62,694 nt of DNA from an uncultured Oscillospiraceae bacterium (GTDB lineage Bacteria; Bacillota; Clostridia; Oscillospirales; Oscillospiraceae): the NCBI GenBank assembly GCA_905234625.1, contig CAJOIC010000001.1, forward strand, positions 1 to 62,694. Direction: 5' to 3'. Position numbers and translations under genes: made by a program. Of the stretch, positions 57,284 through 62,694 are shown piece after piece. The number at the start of each line of letters is the position of its first letter. Position 1 is the stretch's first letter. Under the pieces are notes generated by a model. That model saw only the letters and a program-made list of their open reading frames with translations. It did no database searches and was not told the DNA's origin.

Positions 57284-57414
57284 TCTGCCCCGTGTGCGGA
57301 GGAAAGCTCAGACCCAACAAGGGTTGGGCCGCGAAGTTCTACGACGGGTATTGCAATTCGTGTGATATGCCAGTCGAAGATGGCGAGCCGGAAGAGAGTG
57401 AGGTGAAGGAGTAA
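57280..57414 (+). CDS. Zinc-ribbon mini-protein, 44 aa
   Basis: The product MICPVCGGKLRPNKGWAAKF, then YCNSCDMPVEDG, has two CxxC pairs forming a zinc ribbon. Its stop overlaps the next ATG by one base. Function unknown. Confidence 0.6.
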   Translation: MICPVCGGKLRPNKGWAAKFYDGYCNSCDMPVEDGEPEESEVKE

Positions 57415-57593
57415 TGGGCTATAAGAGCGTGGTGACTTGCGATTGCTGCAAGCTGAGGAAGATCGAGTGGGATCGGACGATGGCCTATACCAGCGCCAGG
57501 GAGTTCGCCCGGAGCCGAGGATGGAAGGTTGGAAAAACCATCGGCTGGGTCTGCCCGATCTGCGTGAGGGAAGGAAAGGTGCTGTATGAGTGA
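57414..57593 (+). CDS. Zinc-ribbon mini-protein, 59 aa
   Basis: Starts MGYKSVVTCDCCKLRKIEWD and ends near VCPICVREG, a second two-CxxC protein directly after the first. Overlaps the next gene by 8 bases. Confidence 0.6.
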   Translation: MGYKSVVTCDCCKLRKIEWDRTMAYTSAREFARSRGWKVGKTIGWVCPICVREGKVLYE

Positions 57594-58014
57594 CTGCTGG
57601 AAAGACGATCTGCTGATCGAGGTCATGGACTGTGGGTACGGAGACCTGAGCGTCCTCGACGACGTGAAGTACGATATGAGCGAGATACTTGAGATGTGCC
57701 ACGATTGGTACGGGAACTACAACCTGAACAACGTCATGCGCGTGGTCTTCCAGAAGGGGATCGACGACATCGCGGACGCCTTGAGCGAGCGCCTGCACGA
57801 GCTCGCTGTGATCGCATATGACGAGTTGTCCGATGAAGAGCGCGAGGAGGTCAGTGATCTCCTGAGACTAGAGCCGGACGAGGACATCGAGAGCTTCCAC
57901 AACTATCTGGACACGAGCGTCTGGTTTGCGGCTCATGGCGAGATCTACGAAAAGTATCTGCCGGAGGCCTTGCATGATTTCGCCATGAACACGGGCTACG
58001 ACATATCGAACTGA
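57586..58014 (+). CDS. Hypothetical acidic helical protein, 142 aa
   Basis: The product (MSDCWKDDLLIEVMDCGYGD) has a long acidic helical region (YDELSDEEREEVSDLLRLEP). Highly negative charge could reflect DNA mimicry, a common anti-defence strategy, but there is no direct evidence. No family recognised. Confidence 0.6.
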   Translation: MSDCWKDDLLIEVMDCGYGDLSVLDDVKYDMSEILEMCHDWYGNYNLNNVMRVVFQKGIDDIADALSERLHELAVIAYDELSDEEREEVSDLLRLEPDEDIESFHNYLDTSVWFAAHGEIYEKYLPEALHDFAMNTGYDISN

Positions 58015-58027
58015 GGAGGTGAGCCGT

Positions 58028-58108
58028 GTGAAGTTTCTGCTGAAGATCCTGCTGTTCCCGGTGACGCTGCCGGTGATGATCCTGAAGGCCGCGTTCAGCG
58101 GCAAGTAA
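58028..58108 (+). CDS. Hydrophobic micropeptide, 26 aa
   Basis: GTG start with GAGGAGGTGAGCC upstream. The peptide KFLLKILLFPVTLPVMILKA is a single membrane helix. Such tiny hydrophobic peptides recur in gut phages. Translation is supported only by the ribosome binding site. Confidence 0.4.
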   Translation: MKFLLKILLFPVTLPVMILKAAFSGK

Positions 58109-58126
58109 TACGAGAGGAGTAAGTAT

Positions 58127-58765
58127 ATGAAACCGATCCTGTACAACACGGAAATGGTCCGGGCGATCCTGGCCGGCAGAAAAACGCAGACCCGGCGGCT
58201 TATCAAAGCGGGAGATCATGCCATTCTGCACGGCGGTACGTTCCTTGGCTCCCCTGATGGTCCGAAGTATGGAGTGGAGCTCGATAACCACGGCGTCATC
58301 GTGGCGCCATATCAGAAGGGCGATGTCCTCTACGTCCGGGAGACATGGATGGAATATGCCGGGAAGGGTGACTACATCTATTTTGCTGATATGGATGATA
58401 TAGATCTGGCTTCGCTCAAACATGCAGGTTTTCGCTGGCACCCCTCCATTCACATGCCTAAGGCAGCTGCAAGAATTTTCCTGCGGGTGACAGACGTGCG
58501 GGCGGAGCGGTTGCAGGAGATCACGGCGGAGGGGGCGCGGTCGGAGGGTATCCGGTGCTATAACGTCGGCATGGGAGAAGTCGCGTATTCAGCGGCACAA
58601 AGCTACGAGGACGCTGGAAATGTCTTCTTTGAAGATCCAGTCGGGGCGTTTGCAACGCTTTGGGTGAACACCATCAAGATTGCCGATTTACCGCGCTACG
58701 GCTGGGCCGCCAATCCCTGGGTGGGGGTGATCTGCTTCGAGCGGTGCGAGAAGCCGGGAGGGTAA
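58127..58765 (+). CDS. ASCH domain protein
   Basis: The 212-residue protein has the typical start KPILYNTEMVRAILAGRKTQTRR, GDVLYVRETW, WHPSIHMPKAAARIFLRVTDVR and ERLQEIT, matching the phage ASCH family with a PUA-like fold. ASCH proteins are thought to bind or process RNA; some hydrolyse N4-acetylcytidine. Widespread in phages of Proteobacteria and Firmicutes, role unknown. Its stop overlaps the next ATG. Confidence 0.8.
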   Translation: MKPILYNTEMVRAILAGRKTQTRRLIKAGDHAILHGGTFLGSPDGPKYGVELDNHGVIVAPYQKGDVLYVRETWMEYAGKGDYIYFADMDDIDLASLKHAGFRWHPSIHMPKAAARIFLRVTDVRAERLQEITAEGARSEGIRCYNVGMGEVAYSAAQSYEDAGNVFFEDPVGAFATLWVNTIKIADLPRYGWAANPWVGVICFERCEKPGG

Positions 58766-59043
58766 TGATGAGGACAGAAGTGTTGACACCAGCGGCGAAA
58801 ACCGTTGAGCCGAGCGCGGCGGCGAAGCTGCGGTGGACGTTCGCGCAGATCCTGAAGGAAGATCTGGCGGACAGGAACATGAAGCAAATGGATCTCGCGA
58901 GAGCCGCCGGCTTCGAGCCGGCTCAGCTCTGTTACTGGACGGGCGGCGTGAGGCTGCCGTCCATCGAGAACCTCTGCCGGATCGCCGATGTGCTCGGCGT
59001 GACCGTAGATCATCTACTCGGAAGGGGGGCTCCGCATGAATAA
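58765..59043 (+). CDS. XRE-family transcriptional regulator
   Basis: Start at the first of two adjacent ATGs after GGGAGGGTA. The 92-residue product carries a clear helix-turn-helix (KQMDLARAAGFEPAQLCYWTGGVRLPSIENLCRIADVLGVTVDHLLG). It resembles minimal phage repressors. Being inside the accessory region, it may tune P3 or P4 or host genes. Confidence 0.75.
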   Translation: MMRTEVLTPAAKTVEPSAAAKLRWTFAQILKEDLADRNMKQMDLARAAGFEPAQLCYWTGGVRLPSIENLCRIADVLGVTVDHLLGRGAPHE

Positions 59044-59203
59044 TCCGTGCATGAAGTGTCGGCGGAAGCCTGACTGCCCGGAGGTCTGCTATCCGAAGAA
59101 GGACTACATCCGGGGTCTGAAACGGCTGAGGGCGAAAGATCTTGGCCGCGGCGGAGCGAGCCGGACGACGGTCTGGAGGAAGGGGGCTTCGGCAAATGAA
59201 TGA
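59036..59203 (+). CDS. Cys-rich small protein, 55 aa
   Basis: Overlaps the regulator by 8 bases. The product MNNPCMKCRRKPDCPEVCYP has four Cys in a compact zinc-like site, then a basic tail (RGLKRLRAKDLGRGGASRTT). Overlaps the next gene as well. Function unknown. Confidence 0.55.
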   Translation: MNNPCMKCRRKPDCPEVCYPKKDYIRGLKRLRAKDLGRGGASRTTVWRKGASANE

Positions 59204-59336
59204 TAGCGCGAAGTGCTGCGAGAACTGCGGCAATCTGTACTGCCAGTACATGATGGTTGCTGTGCTGTACGACGAATGCCTCGAAAGCGGCTACGAAAAG
59301 CATTGGATGCCGAGGGAGGCGATGGCCGATGGCTGA
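59196..59336 (+). CDS. Cys-rich small protein, 46 aa
   Basis: Product MNDSAKCCENCGNLYCQYMM carries CCENCxxxxC and ends EKHWMPREAMADG. Overlaps both neighbours by 8 bases. Probable metal binder of unknown role. Confidence 0.55.
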   Translation: MNDSAKCCENCGNLYCQYMMVAVLYDECLESGYEKHWMPREAMADG

Positions 59337-59610
59337 CTTCGTGATTGTTTCGGACCGGCCGCCGGAAGAGTACGAGGAGTTCATCTACGAAGAAGTCTCG
59401 ATGCTTTCCGAGTACGACATACGAAGCGTGGCGCTGGTGGCCGTTCTGGAGGACAACAGGATCATCTGCGGCTACCACAACATGAGCGTGTTAGACAAGG
59501 AAATTGTGGCGTCTACCGTTCGGGACGATGCCATGCTGGAAGTGGTGAGAGCAAACCTGAAAAGGCTGCTCGATCAGATGGAGGAGGAAGACGATGGAGA
59601 GGATGACTGA
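59329..59610 (+). CDS. Hypothetical acidic protein, 93 aa
   Basis: The product (MADFVIVSDRPPEEYEEFIY) has VALVAVLEDNRIICGYHNMS, a beta-hairpin layout, and a helical acidic end. Overlaps the next gene by 17 bases. No family recognised. Confidence 0.55.
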   Translation: MADFVIVSDRPPEEYEEFIYEEVSMLSEYDIRSVALVAVLEDNRIICGYHNMSVLDKEIVASTVRDDAMLEVVRANLKRLLDQMEEEDDGEDD

Positions 59611-60028
59611 GTGGCGCGGGGGTCATGGCGCAGGGCTCCCCGGAAAAGACTGCTACACCAGACTGGCCGAGTATGAAGACAGCGGCCTGACGCCGGAGGA
59701 GTGCGCTGCCTTTGCGAAATTCCAGGCTGATTATGACAGCGCGAAGGACGACATCGACATCGTGCGGATCATCGAGATACTGACCGCCGATGCCGAGGGC
59801 CGCTTGATCGTCCTGCCGTGCAAGGTGGGGGATACGGTGTATTACATCACGGGCTACGGGATCTATAAAGCGAAAGCTATCACATTCAGGTTCAACAAAT
59901 CCGGCATCAGGGTCTATTGCGAAAGGAAATACATGGGTGTAATCGGTTTTGAAGGCATCTACGGCAAAACCGTCTTTCTGTCCCGCGAGGAAGCGGAGGC
60001 GGCGCTGGAGGCGATGGCCCATGACTGA
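59594..60028 (+). CDS. Hypothetical protein, 144 aa
   Basis: The N-terminal region YTRLAEYEDSGLTPEECAAFA is a motif shared by many small Firmicutes phage proteins. The C-terminal half (PCKVGDTVYYITGYGIYKAKAITFRFNKSG) forms a beta-barrel-like part. This combination is recurrent and its function is unknown to me. Confidence 0.68.
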   Translation: MERMTEWRGGHGAGLPGKDCYTRLAEYEDSGLTPEECAAFAKFQADYDSAKDDIDIVRIIEILTADAEGRLIVLPCKVGDTVYYITGYGIYKAKAITFRFNKSGIRVYCERKYMGVIGFEGIYGKTVFLSREEAEAALEAMAHD

Positions 60029-60326
60029 GCTGGACAAGCTGGAGGCGGCTCTGAAAGAGCGGAAGATCAAGTACGTCCGCGAGGACTGCGAGCAGGAGAT
60101 CGACGAAAAGGGTCGGATCGCCAGCATGGACTGGCACCAGATCATCGTCTTCGGAAAGAACGGGCAGCGGTCATGGGATGCTGTGTGCCACACCGGGTCA
60201 TACGGCTACAAGCAGGGACTGCTGGAGGTCATGGGCCAGCCGGTCGTCCGCAAGAGGGACGGCGATAGCGTGGCCGGCTACCTCACGGCAGAGGAGGTAA
60301 TCCGTAGGATGGAGGGACAAGTATGA
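60021..60326 (+). CDS. Hypothetical protein, 101 aa
   Basis: Starts MTELDKLEAALKERKIKYVR and contains SWDAVCHTGSYGYKQGLLEVMG with GYLTAEEVIRRMEG at the end. This pattern is widespread in clostridial phages. Overlaps both neighbours. Function unknown. Confidence 0.65.
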   Translation: MTELDKLEAALKERKIKYVREDCEQEIDEKGRIASMDWHQIIVFGKNGQRSWDAVCHTGSYGYKQGLLEVMGQPVVRKRDGDSVAGYLTAEEVIRRMEGQV

Positions 60327-60520
60327 AGATGCCAGATCCTCCAAACCCGTTCATCCGAAAAGGTGAGCTGAAGGACAAGAAGATCGCTGACGCGCTCCGT
60401 AAGGCCGCCGGTGACTACGAGAACGGTGAGATCATCGAGGTGATGGATGTCCTTTATGACATCCTCGACGCAATGACTGAGTTCTGCGAAAGAGAGGAAC
60501 GACTGAATGGCGACGTGTAA
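60323..60520 (+). CDS. Hypothetical helical protein, 65 aa
   Basis: The product (MKMPDPPNPFIRKGELKDKK) is helical, with EIIEVMDVLYDILDAMTEFC. Overlaps the next gene by 14 bases. No family recognised. Confidence 0.55.
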   Translation: MKMPDPPNPFIRKGELKDKKIADALRKAAGDYENGEIIEVMDVLYDILDAMTEFCEREERLNGDV

Positions 60521-60767
60521 ATCATGCGGTGCTCCAATTGTGTGGGTGAAGACGCCGGCGGGCAAATGGCTCCCGTGCGACGAGGGGCTGCTTGCCTATA
60601 AGCAGGACGACGAGGCCGGAGGGGACACGGTTGTGACCGACGACGGCGAGGTCATCCGCTGCCATCTGCATTTCGACGGCTTTGCCACTGGCATGGCGCG
60701 GATGCCGCATTGGGCGACATGTTCTGAGCCGGACCGGTTTCGGAGGAGGGCCGGCTATGGATCTTAA
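60507..60767 (+). CDS. Zinc-binding phage protein, 86 aa
   Basis: Starts MATCKSCGAPIVWVKTPAGKWLPCD, a well-known phage motif with a CxxC pair and a distal HWATCSEPDRFRR. Together they can form one zinc site. Overlaps the next gene by 11 bases. Function unknown, often found near phage replication or accessory genes. Confidence 0.68.
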   Translation: MATCKSCGAPIVWVKTPAGKWLPCDEGLLAYKQDDEAGGDTVVTDDGEVIRCHLHFDGFATGMARMPHWATCSEPDRFRRRAGYGS

Positions 60768-60948
60768 GGTATGTCCGCTTTGTCTCGGCGGAGGCATTCG
60801 GTGTAAGTGCCTCAAAGAAAGGTGCGCGTGGTGGCTTCCGTTCGCAAACGACTGCGCCGTTCCAACGATTGCCGGTATTCTGGCGGATAGCACGATATGC
60901 CAGAACACCTTTGAGGAGCAGCGGGAGGAGGAAGATGACGATGGCTGA
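60757..60948 (+). CDS. Cys-rich small protein, 63 aa
   Basis: Product MDLKVCPLCLGGGIRCKCLK, then RCAWWLPFANDCAVPTIAGI, with at least five Cys near the N-terminus. This CAWW segment recurs in gut phage mini-proteins. Overlaps neighbours on both sides. Function unknown. Confidence 0.6.
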   Translation: MDLKVCPLCLGGGIRCKCLKERCAWWLPFANDCAVPTIAGILADSTICQNTFEEQREEEDDDG

Positions 60949-61129
60949 ATGGGTCAAAAACCCGCAATACCACGGGGATGACACAAGTTGTTTTGTAGAT
61001 CCCGGTTGGTGTTGTTCTGAATGCGGAACGAGAGCACCAACAATCCCGTATTGTGGCATGTATAATCTCGTTGACATCTGCCCGCATTGTGGCGAAAAGA
61101 TGGAATATGGGGGTGACGGGGATGGCTGA
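60941..61129 (+). CDS. Zinc-ribbon protein, 62 aa
   Basis: ATG 60941 is preferred because AGGAGG lies 9 bases before it; ATG 60935 is in frame. The product has GWCCSECGTRAPTIPYC and DICPHCGEKM, two CxxC pairs. Overlaps the next gene by 8 bases. Confidence 0.6.
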   Translation: MAEWVKNPQYHGDDTSCFVDPGWCCSECGTRAPTIPYCGMYNLVDICPHCGEKMEYGGDGDG

Positions 61130-61433
61130 CACCTGCATCTGCTGCGGCGCGGTGATCCCGGAGGGGCGGCAGACCTGTCCGGCCTGCTCGCGGGCCGCGT
61201 ATGATCCGGCGGAGTTTTTCAGCGCGGAGCGAGTCGTGACGAATGAAGACTGCGTACGCAATATGAGCACAGACGACCTTGTTGACCTTCTGATCGGAGA
61301 CGGAGAGGGTTGTTGCCCGCCGGAGGACTATCAAAGGCGGAAAGCAATGTGCAAGCGGTTTGTCGGGAGATCCTGCCGCGACTGCTGGATGGACTGGCTC
61401 AAGAGTCCGGCGGAGGTGCGGTATGGCAAATAG
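61122..61433 (+). CDS. Zinc-binding protein, 103 aa
   Basis: The N-terminal zinc ribbon is CICCGAVIPEGRQTCPACSR. A second Cys-rich part (GCCPPEDYQRRKAMCKRF, CRDCWMDWLKSPAE) resembles the CxxCWxxWL signature of small phage proteins. Overlaps the next gene by 11 bases. Confidence 0.65.
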   Translation: MADTCICCGAVIPEGRQTCPACSRAAYDPAEFFSAERVVTNEDCVRNMSTDDLVDLLIGDGEGCCPPEDYQRRKAMCKRFVGRSCRDCWMDWLKSPAEVRYGK

Positions 61434-61683
61434 ACATCTGCTGGCGGCATCCAGAGCCGACGAGTTCAAGGCGTGGCTCGCAGAGAACGGCTGGGTCATT
61501 GAGGCACCGAAAGATTACTACGAGGTAATAAGGGCGCGGCGCGGCAAACGGGTACTGATCGTATATCGGCGGCTGGAAAAGGGCCAACATCTCACGATCC
61601 ACGATAAAGACGCCGGAGTCGTGCGAGCGTTCCTGAAGGACAAGAGGAGACGCAGAAAGGAGGAAGACGAAAATGCTGGTTAA
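61423..61683 (+). CDS. Hypothetical basic protein, 86 aa
   Basis: The product (MANRHLLAASRADEFKAWLA) has a central strand pair (YYEVIRARRGKRVLIVYRRL) and a basic tail. Layout resembles small nucleic-acid-binding proteins. Overlaps the next gene by 11 bases. No family recognised. Confidence 0.6.
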   Translation: MANRHLLAASRADEFKAWLAENGWVIEAPKDYYEVIRARRGKRVLIVYRRLEKGQHLTIHDKDAGVVRAFLKDKRRRRKEEDENAG

Positions 61684-61915
61684 GGGGAAAAGTGGCGCGG
61701 TAATCAATATGGATCACGTCACACTTGTTCAGGCGAGAGAGCTTGACGAGGAGGAATGGCTGGTGCTTGCCTATACGGTGGCCGGCCCGAGTGATGAAAT
61801 CGGCCTTGGTGTGTATAGAACCGAGGAGGAGAGTGTCGATGTAATCGATGCGATATTCAATGCGTGGGCGGCTGGAGTCAGTGTTTTTGAAATGCCTGAT
61901 ACGGAGGCTGTGTGA
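61673..61915 (+). CDS. Hypothetical protein, 80 aa
   Basis: The product (MLVKGKSGAVINMDHVTLVQ) is beta-rich, followed by a short helix (SVDVIDAIFNAWAAG). It resembles small phage proteins with an N-terminal strand meander. Function unknown. Confidence 0.6.
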   Translation: MLVKGKSGAVINMDHVTLVQARELDEEEWLVLAYTVAGPSDEIGLGVYRTEEESVDVIDAIFNAWAAGVSVFEMPDTEAV

Positions 61916-62208
61916 TGGCAAAGCAGCGACGTAAGAAGGTCGATCCGCGGTGCGTCCCGGTCAGCAAACGCGATGTCCTGAAGGCAAAGAAGGAGGCCAC
62001 GGACGACGCGATCACCTATGCGTGGGCGATCCTGTTCACGGTCATGCGGGACAAGTTCGGCTGGGGGCCTGTTCGCCTCAACCGCCTGTGGGACGAGGTG
62101 AACAATCTGTCCGGCTCCATCATCCAGGGGTATGTGAAGATCCCGGATCTCGTGAGAACGCTGGACGAGGAGGCTGGGATCAAGCTGGTGAACACCCTCA
62201 AGAAGTAG
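61915..62208 (+). CDS. Hypothetical basic protein, 97 aa, last phage gene
   Basis: ATG 61915 directly follows an in-frame GTG (61912). The product (MAKQRRKKVDPRCVPVSKRD) is basic at the start and helical (AITYAWAILFTVMRDKFGWG, RLNRLWDEVNNLSGSII). The WAILFTVMRDKFGWG segment is common in Firmicutes phage proteins. It is the last gene before attR, followed by a terminator. Confidence 0.65.
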   Translation: MAKQRRKKVDPRCVPVSKRDVLKAKKEATDDAITYAWAILFTVMRDKFGWGPVRLNRLWDEVNNLSGSIIQGYVKIPDLVRTLDEEAGIKLVNTLKK

Positions 62209-62222
62209 AAGCGAATACAGTG

Positions 62223-62262
62223 CGGCCGCGGGTTTGACATCAGCCCGCGGCCGTGGTATTTT
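62223..62262 (+). terminator. Terminator at right end of prophage
   Basis: A perfect 10-bp GC stem (CGGCCGCGGG with CCCGCGGCCG) with an 11-base loop, followed by tggtatttt. It should end the long accessory transcript before host DNA. The T-run is short and interrupted. Confidence 0.65.
62234..62262 (+). promoter_or_regulatory. Possible outward promoter towards tgt
   Basis: TTGACA (62234-62239), exactly 17 bases, then TATTTT (62257-62262). It overlaps the terminator hairpin and faces tgt 97 bases away. The -35 is perfect and the -10 matches four of six consensus bases. It could restore tgt expression lost by separation from queA. Confidence 0.4.
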
Positions 62263-62320
62263 AAGGTGCGAGAGAAGAAATCAGACGAAGTAAATCACTT
62301 CTCCCGTGAGTATGGGGGAC

Positions 62321-62331
62321 GCGATGTTTAT
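62321..62331 (+). other. attR core (11-bp direct repeat copy 2)
   Basis: Exact second copy of gcgatgtttat. Phage lies to the left and host to the right. Host sequence after it reads ccagtga, completing the queA frame to GDAMFIQ-stop when joined to the left flank. Confidence 0.8.
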
Positions 62332-62346
62332 CCAGTGATTCGATAA

Positions 62347-62694
<348 letters not shown>

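Larger units (their letters stand above)
2098..62331. mobile_element. Complete siphovirus-type prophage between queA and tgt
   Basis: The element runs from the attL core inside queA to the attR core before tgt. It contains a serine recombinase, repressor, recombination and replication genes, terminase, portal, capsid, tail, holin and amidase, so it appears complete. Gene order (integration and immunity, early, packaging, head, tail, lysis, accessory) is that of a long-tailed temperate phage. The tape measure protein with no sheath gene implies a non-contractile tail. I saw no inactivating lesion in a structural gene; the single suspected frameshift is in a small gene near 11340. Confidence 0.93.

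Overview
This window is a complete siphovirus-type prophage of about 60 kb integrated between two host queuosine genes, queA (1090-2124) and tgt (from 62359, cut by the window end). The host part also holds the 3' portion of a SpoIID/LytB-domain gene. High GC content, SpoIID, Gram-positive style ribosome binding sites and the phage families present suggest a spore-forming, probably gut-dwelling Clostridia (Oscillospiraceae-like) bacterium. That taxonomic call is inference.

Integration: an 11-bp direct repeat (gcgatgtttat) lies inside the last codons of queA (2098-2108) and just before tgt (62321-62331). Joining the outer flanks rebuilds a queA ending GDAMFIQ-stop, about 20 bp before tgt. The phage therefore replaces the last codons of queA with its own and separates the two genes. 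A large serine recombinase (2191-3903, minus strand) sits at the left end.

Layout: (1) lysogeny module 2191-5013 (recombinase, nuclease-like protein, repressor) diverging from (2) an early rightward block 5147-12789: regulators, a wall hydrolase, a RecB-like nuclease and Bet/RecT pair, a replication organiser, a DnaC-like loader and an HTH protein. (3) 13063-16667 carries a DUF488 protein with its own terminator, then a nucleosidase, a methyltransferase-like protein and a ParB-like protein. (4) Packaging, head and tail genes run 16678-38678, interrupted by a lipoprotein moron at 27332-27922. (5) A diversity-generating retroelement (DGR) follows: C-type-lectin-like target gene 38688-40148 with its variable repeat at the 3' end, template repeat near 40295-40399, and reverse transcriptase 40568-41674. 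(6) Tail-fibre assembly, holin-like and amidase lysis genes occupy 41640-44606. (7) A non-coding control region with five dyad elements, 44607-45134. (8) About 17 kb (45135-62208) holds nearly fifty mostly unknown small rightward genes, including a MazF-like toxin, an ASCH protein, an XRE regulator and many Cys-rich mini-proteins.

Control: four near-identical promoters (5007, 45062, 48514, 53995) share TTGACA, a 17-bp spacer containing CTTAAGNATTT, and a TAKGAT -10 box. They look like one repressor-controlled regulon linking the immunity region to the small-gene region.

The DGR is the clearest special system. Of ten TR/VR mismatches in a 100-nt stretch, nine fall on template adenines. It would diversify a protein encoded next to the tail-fibre genes, most likely a receptor-binding tip.
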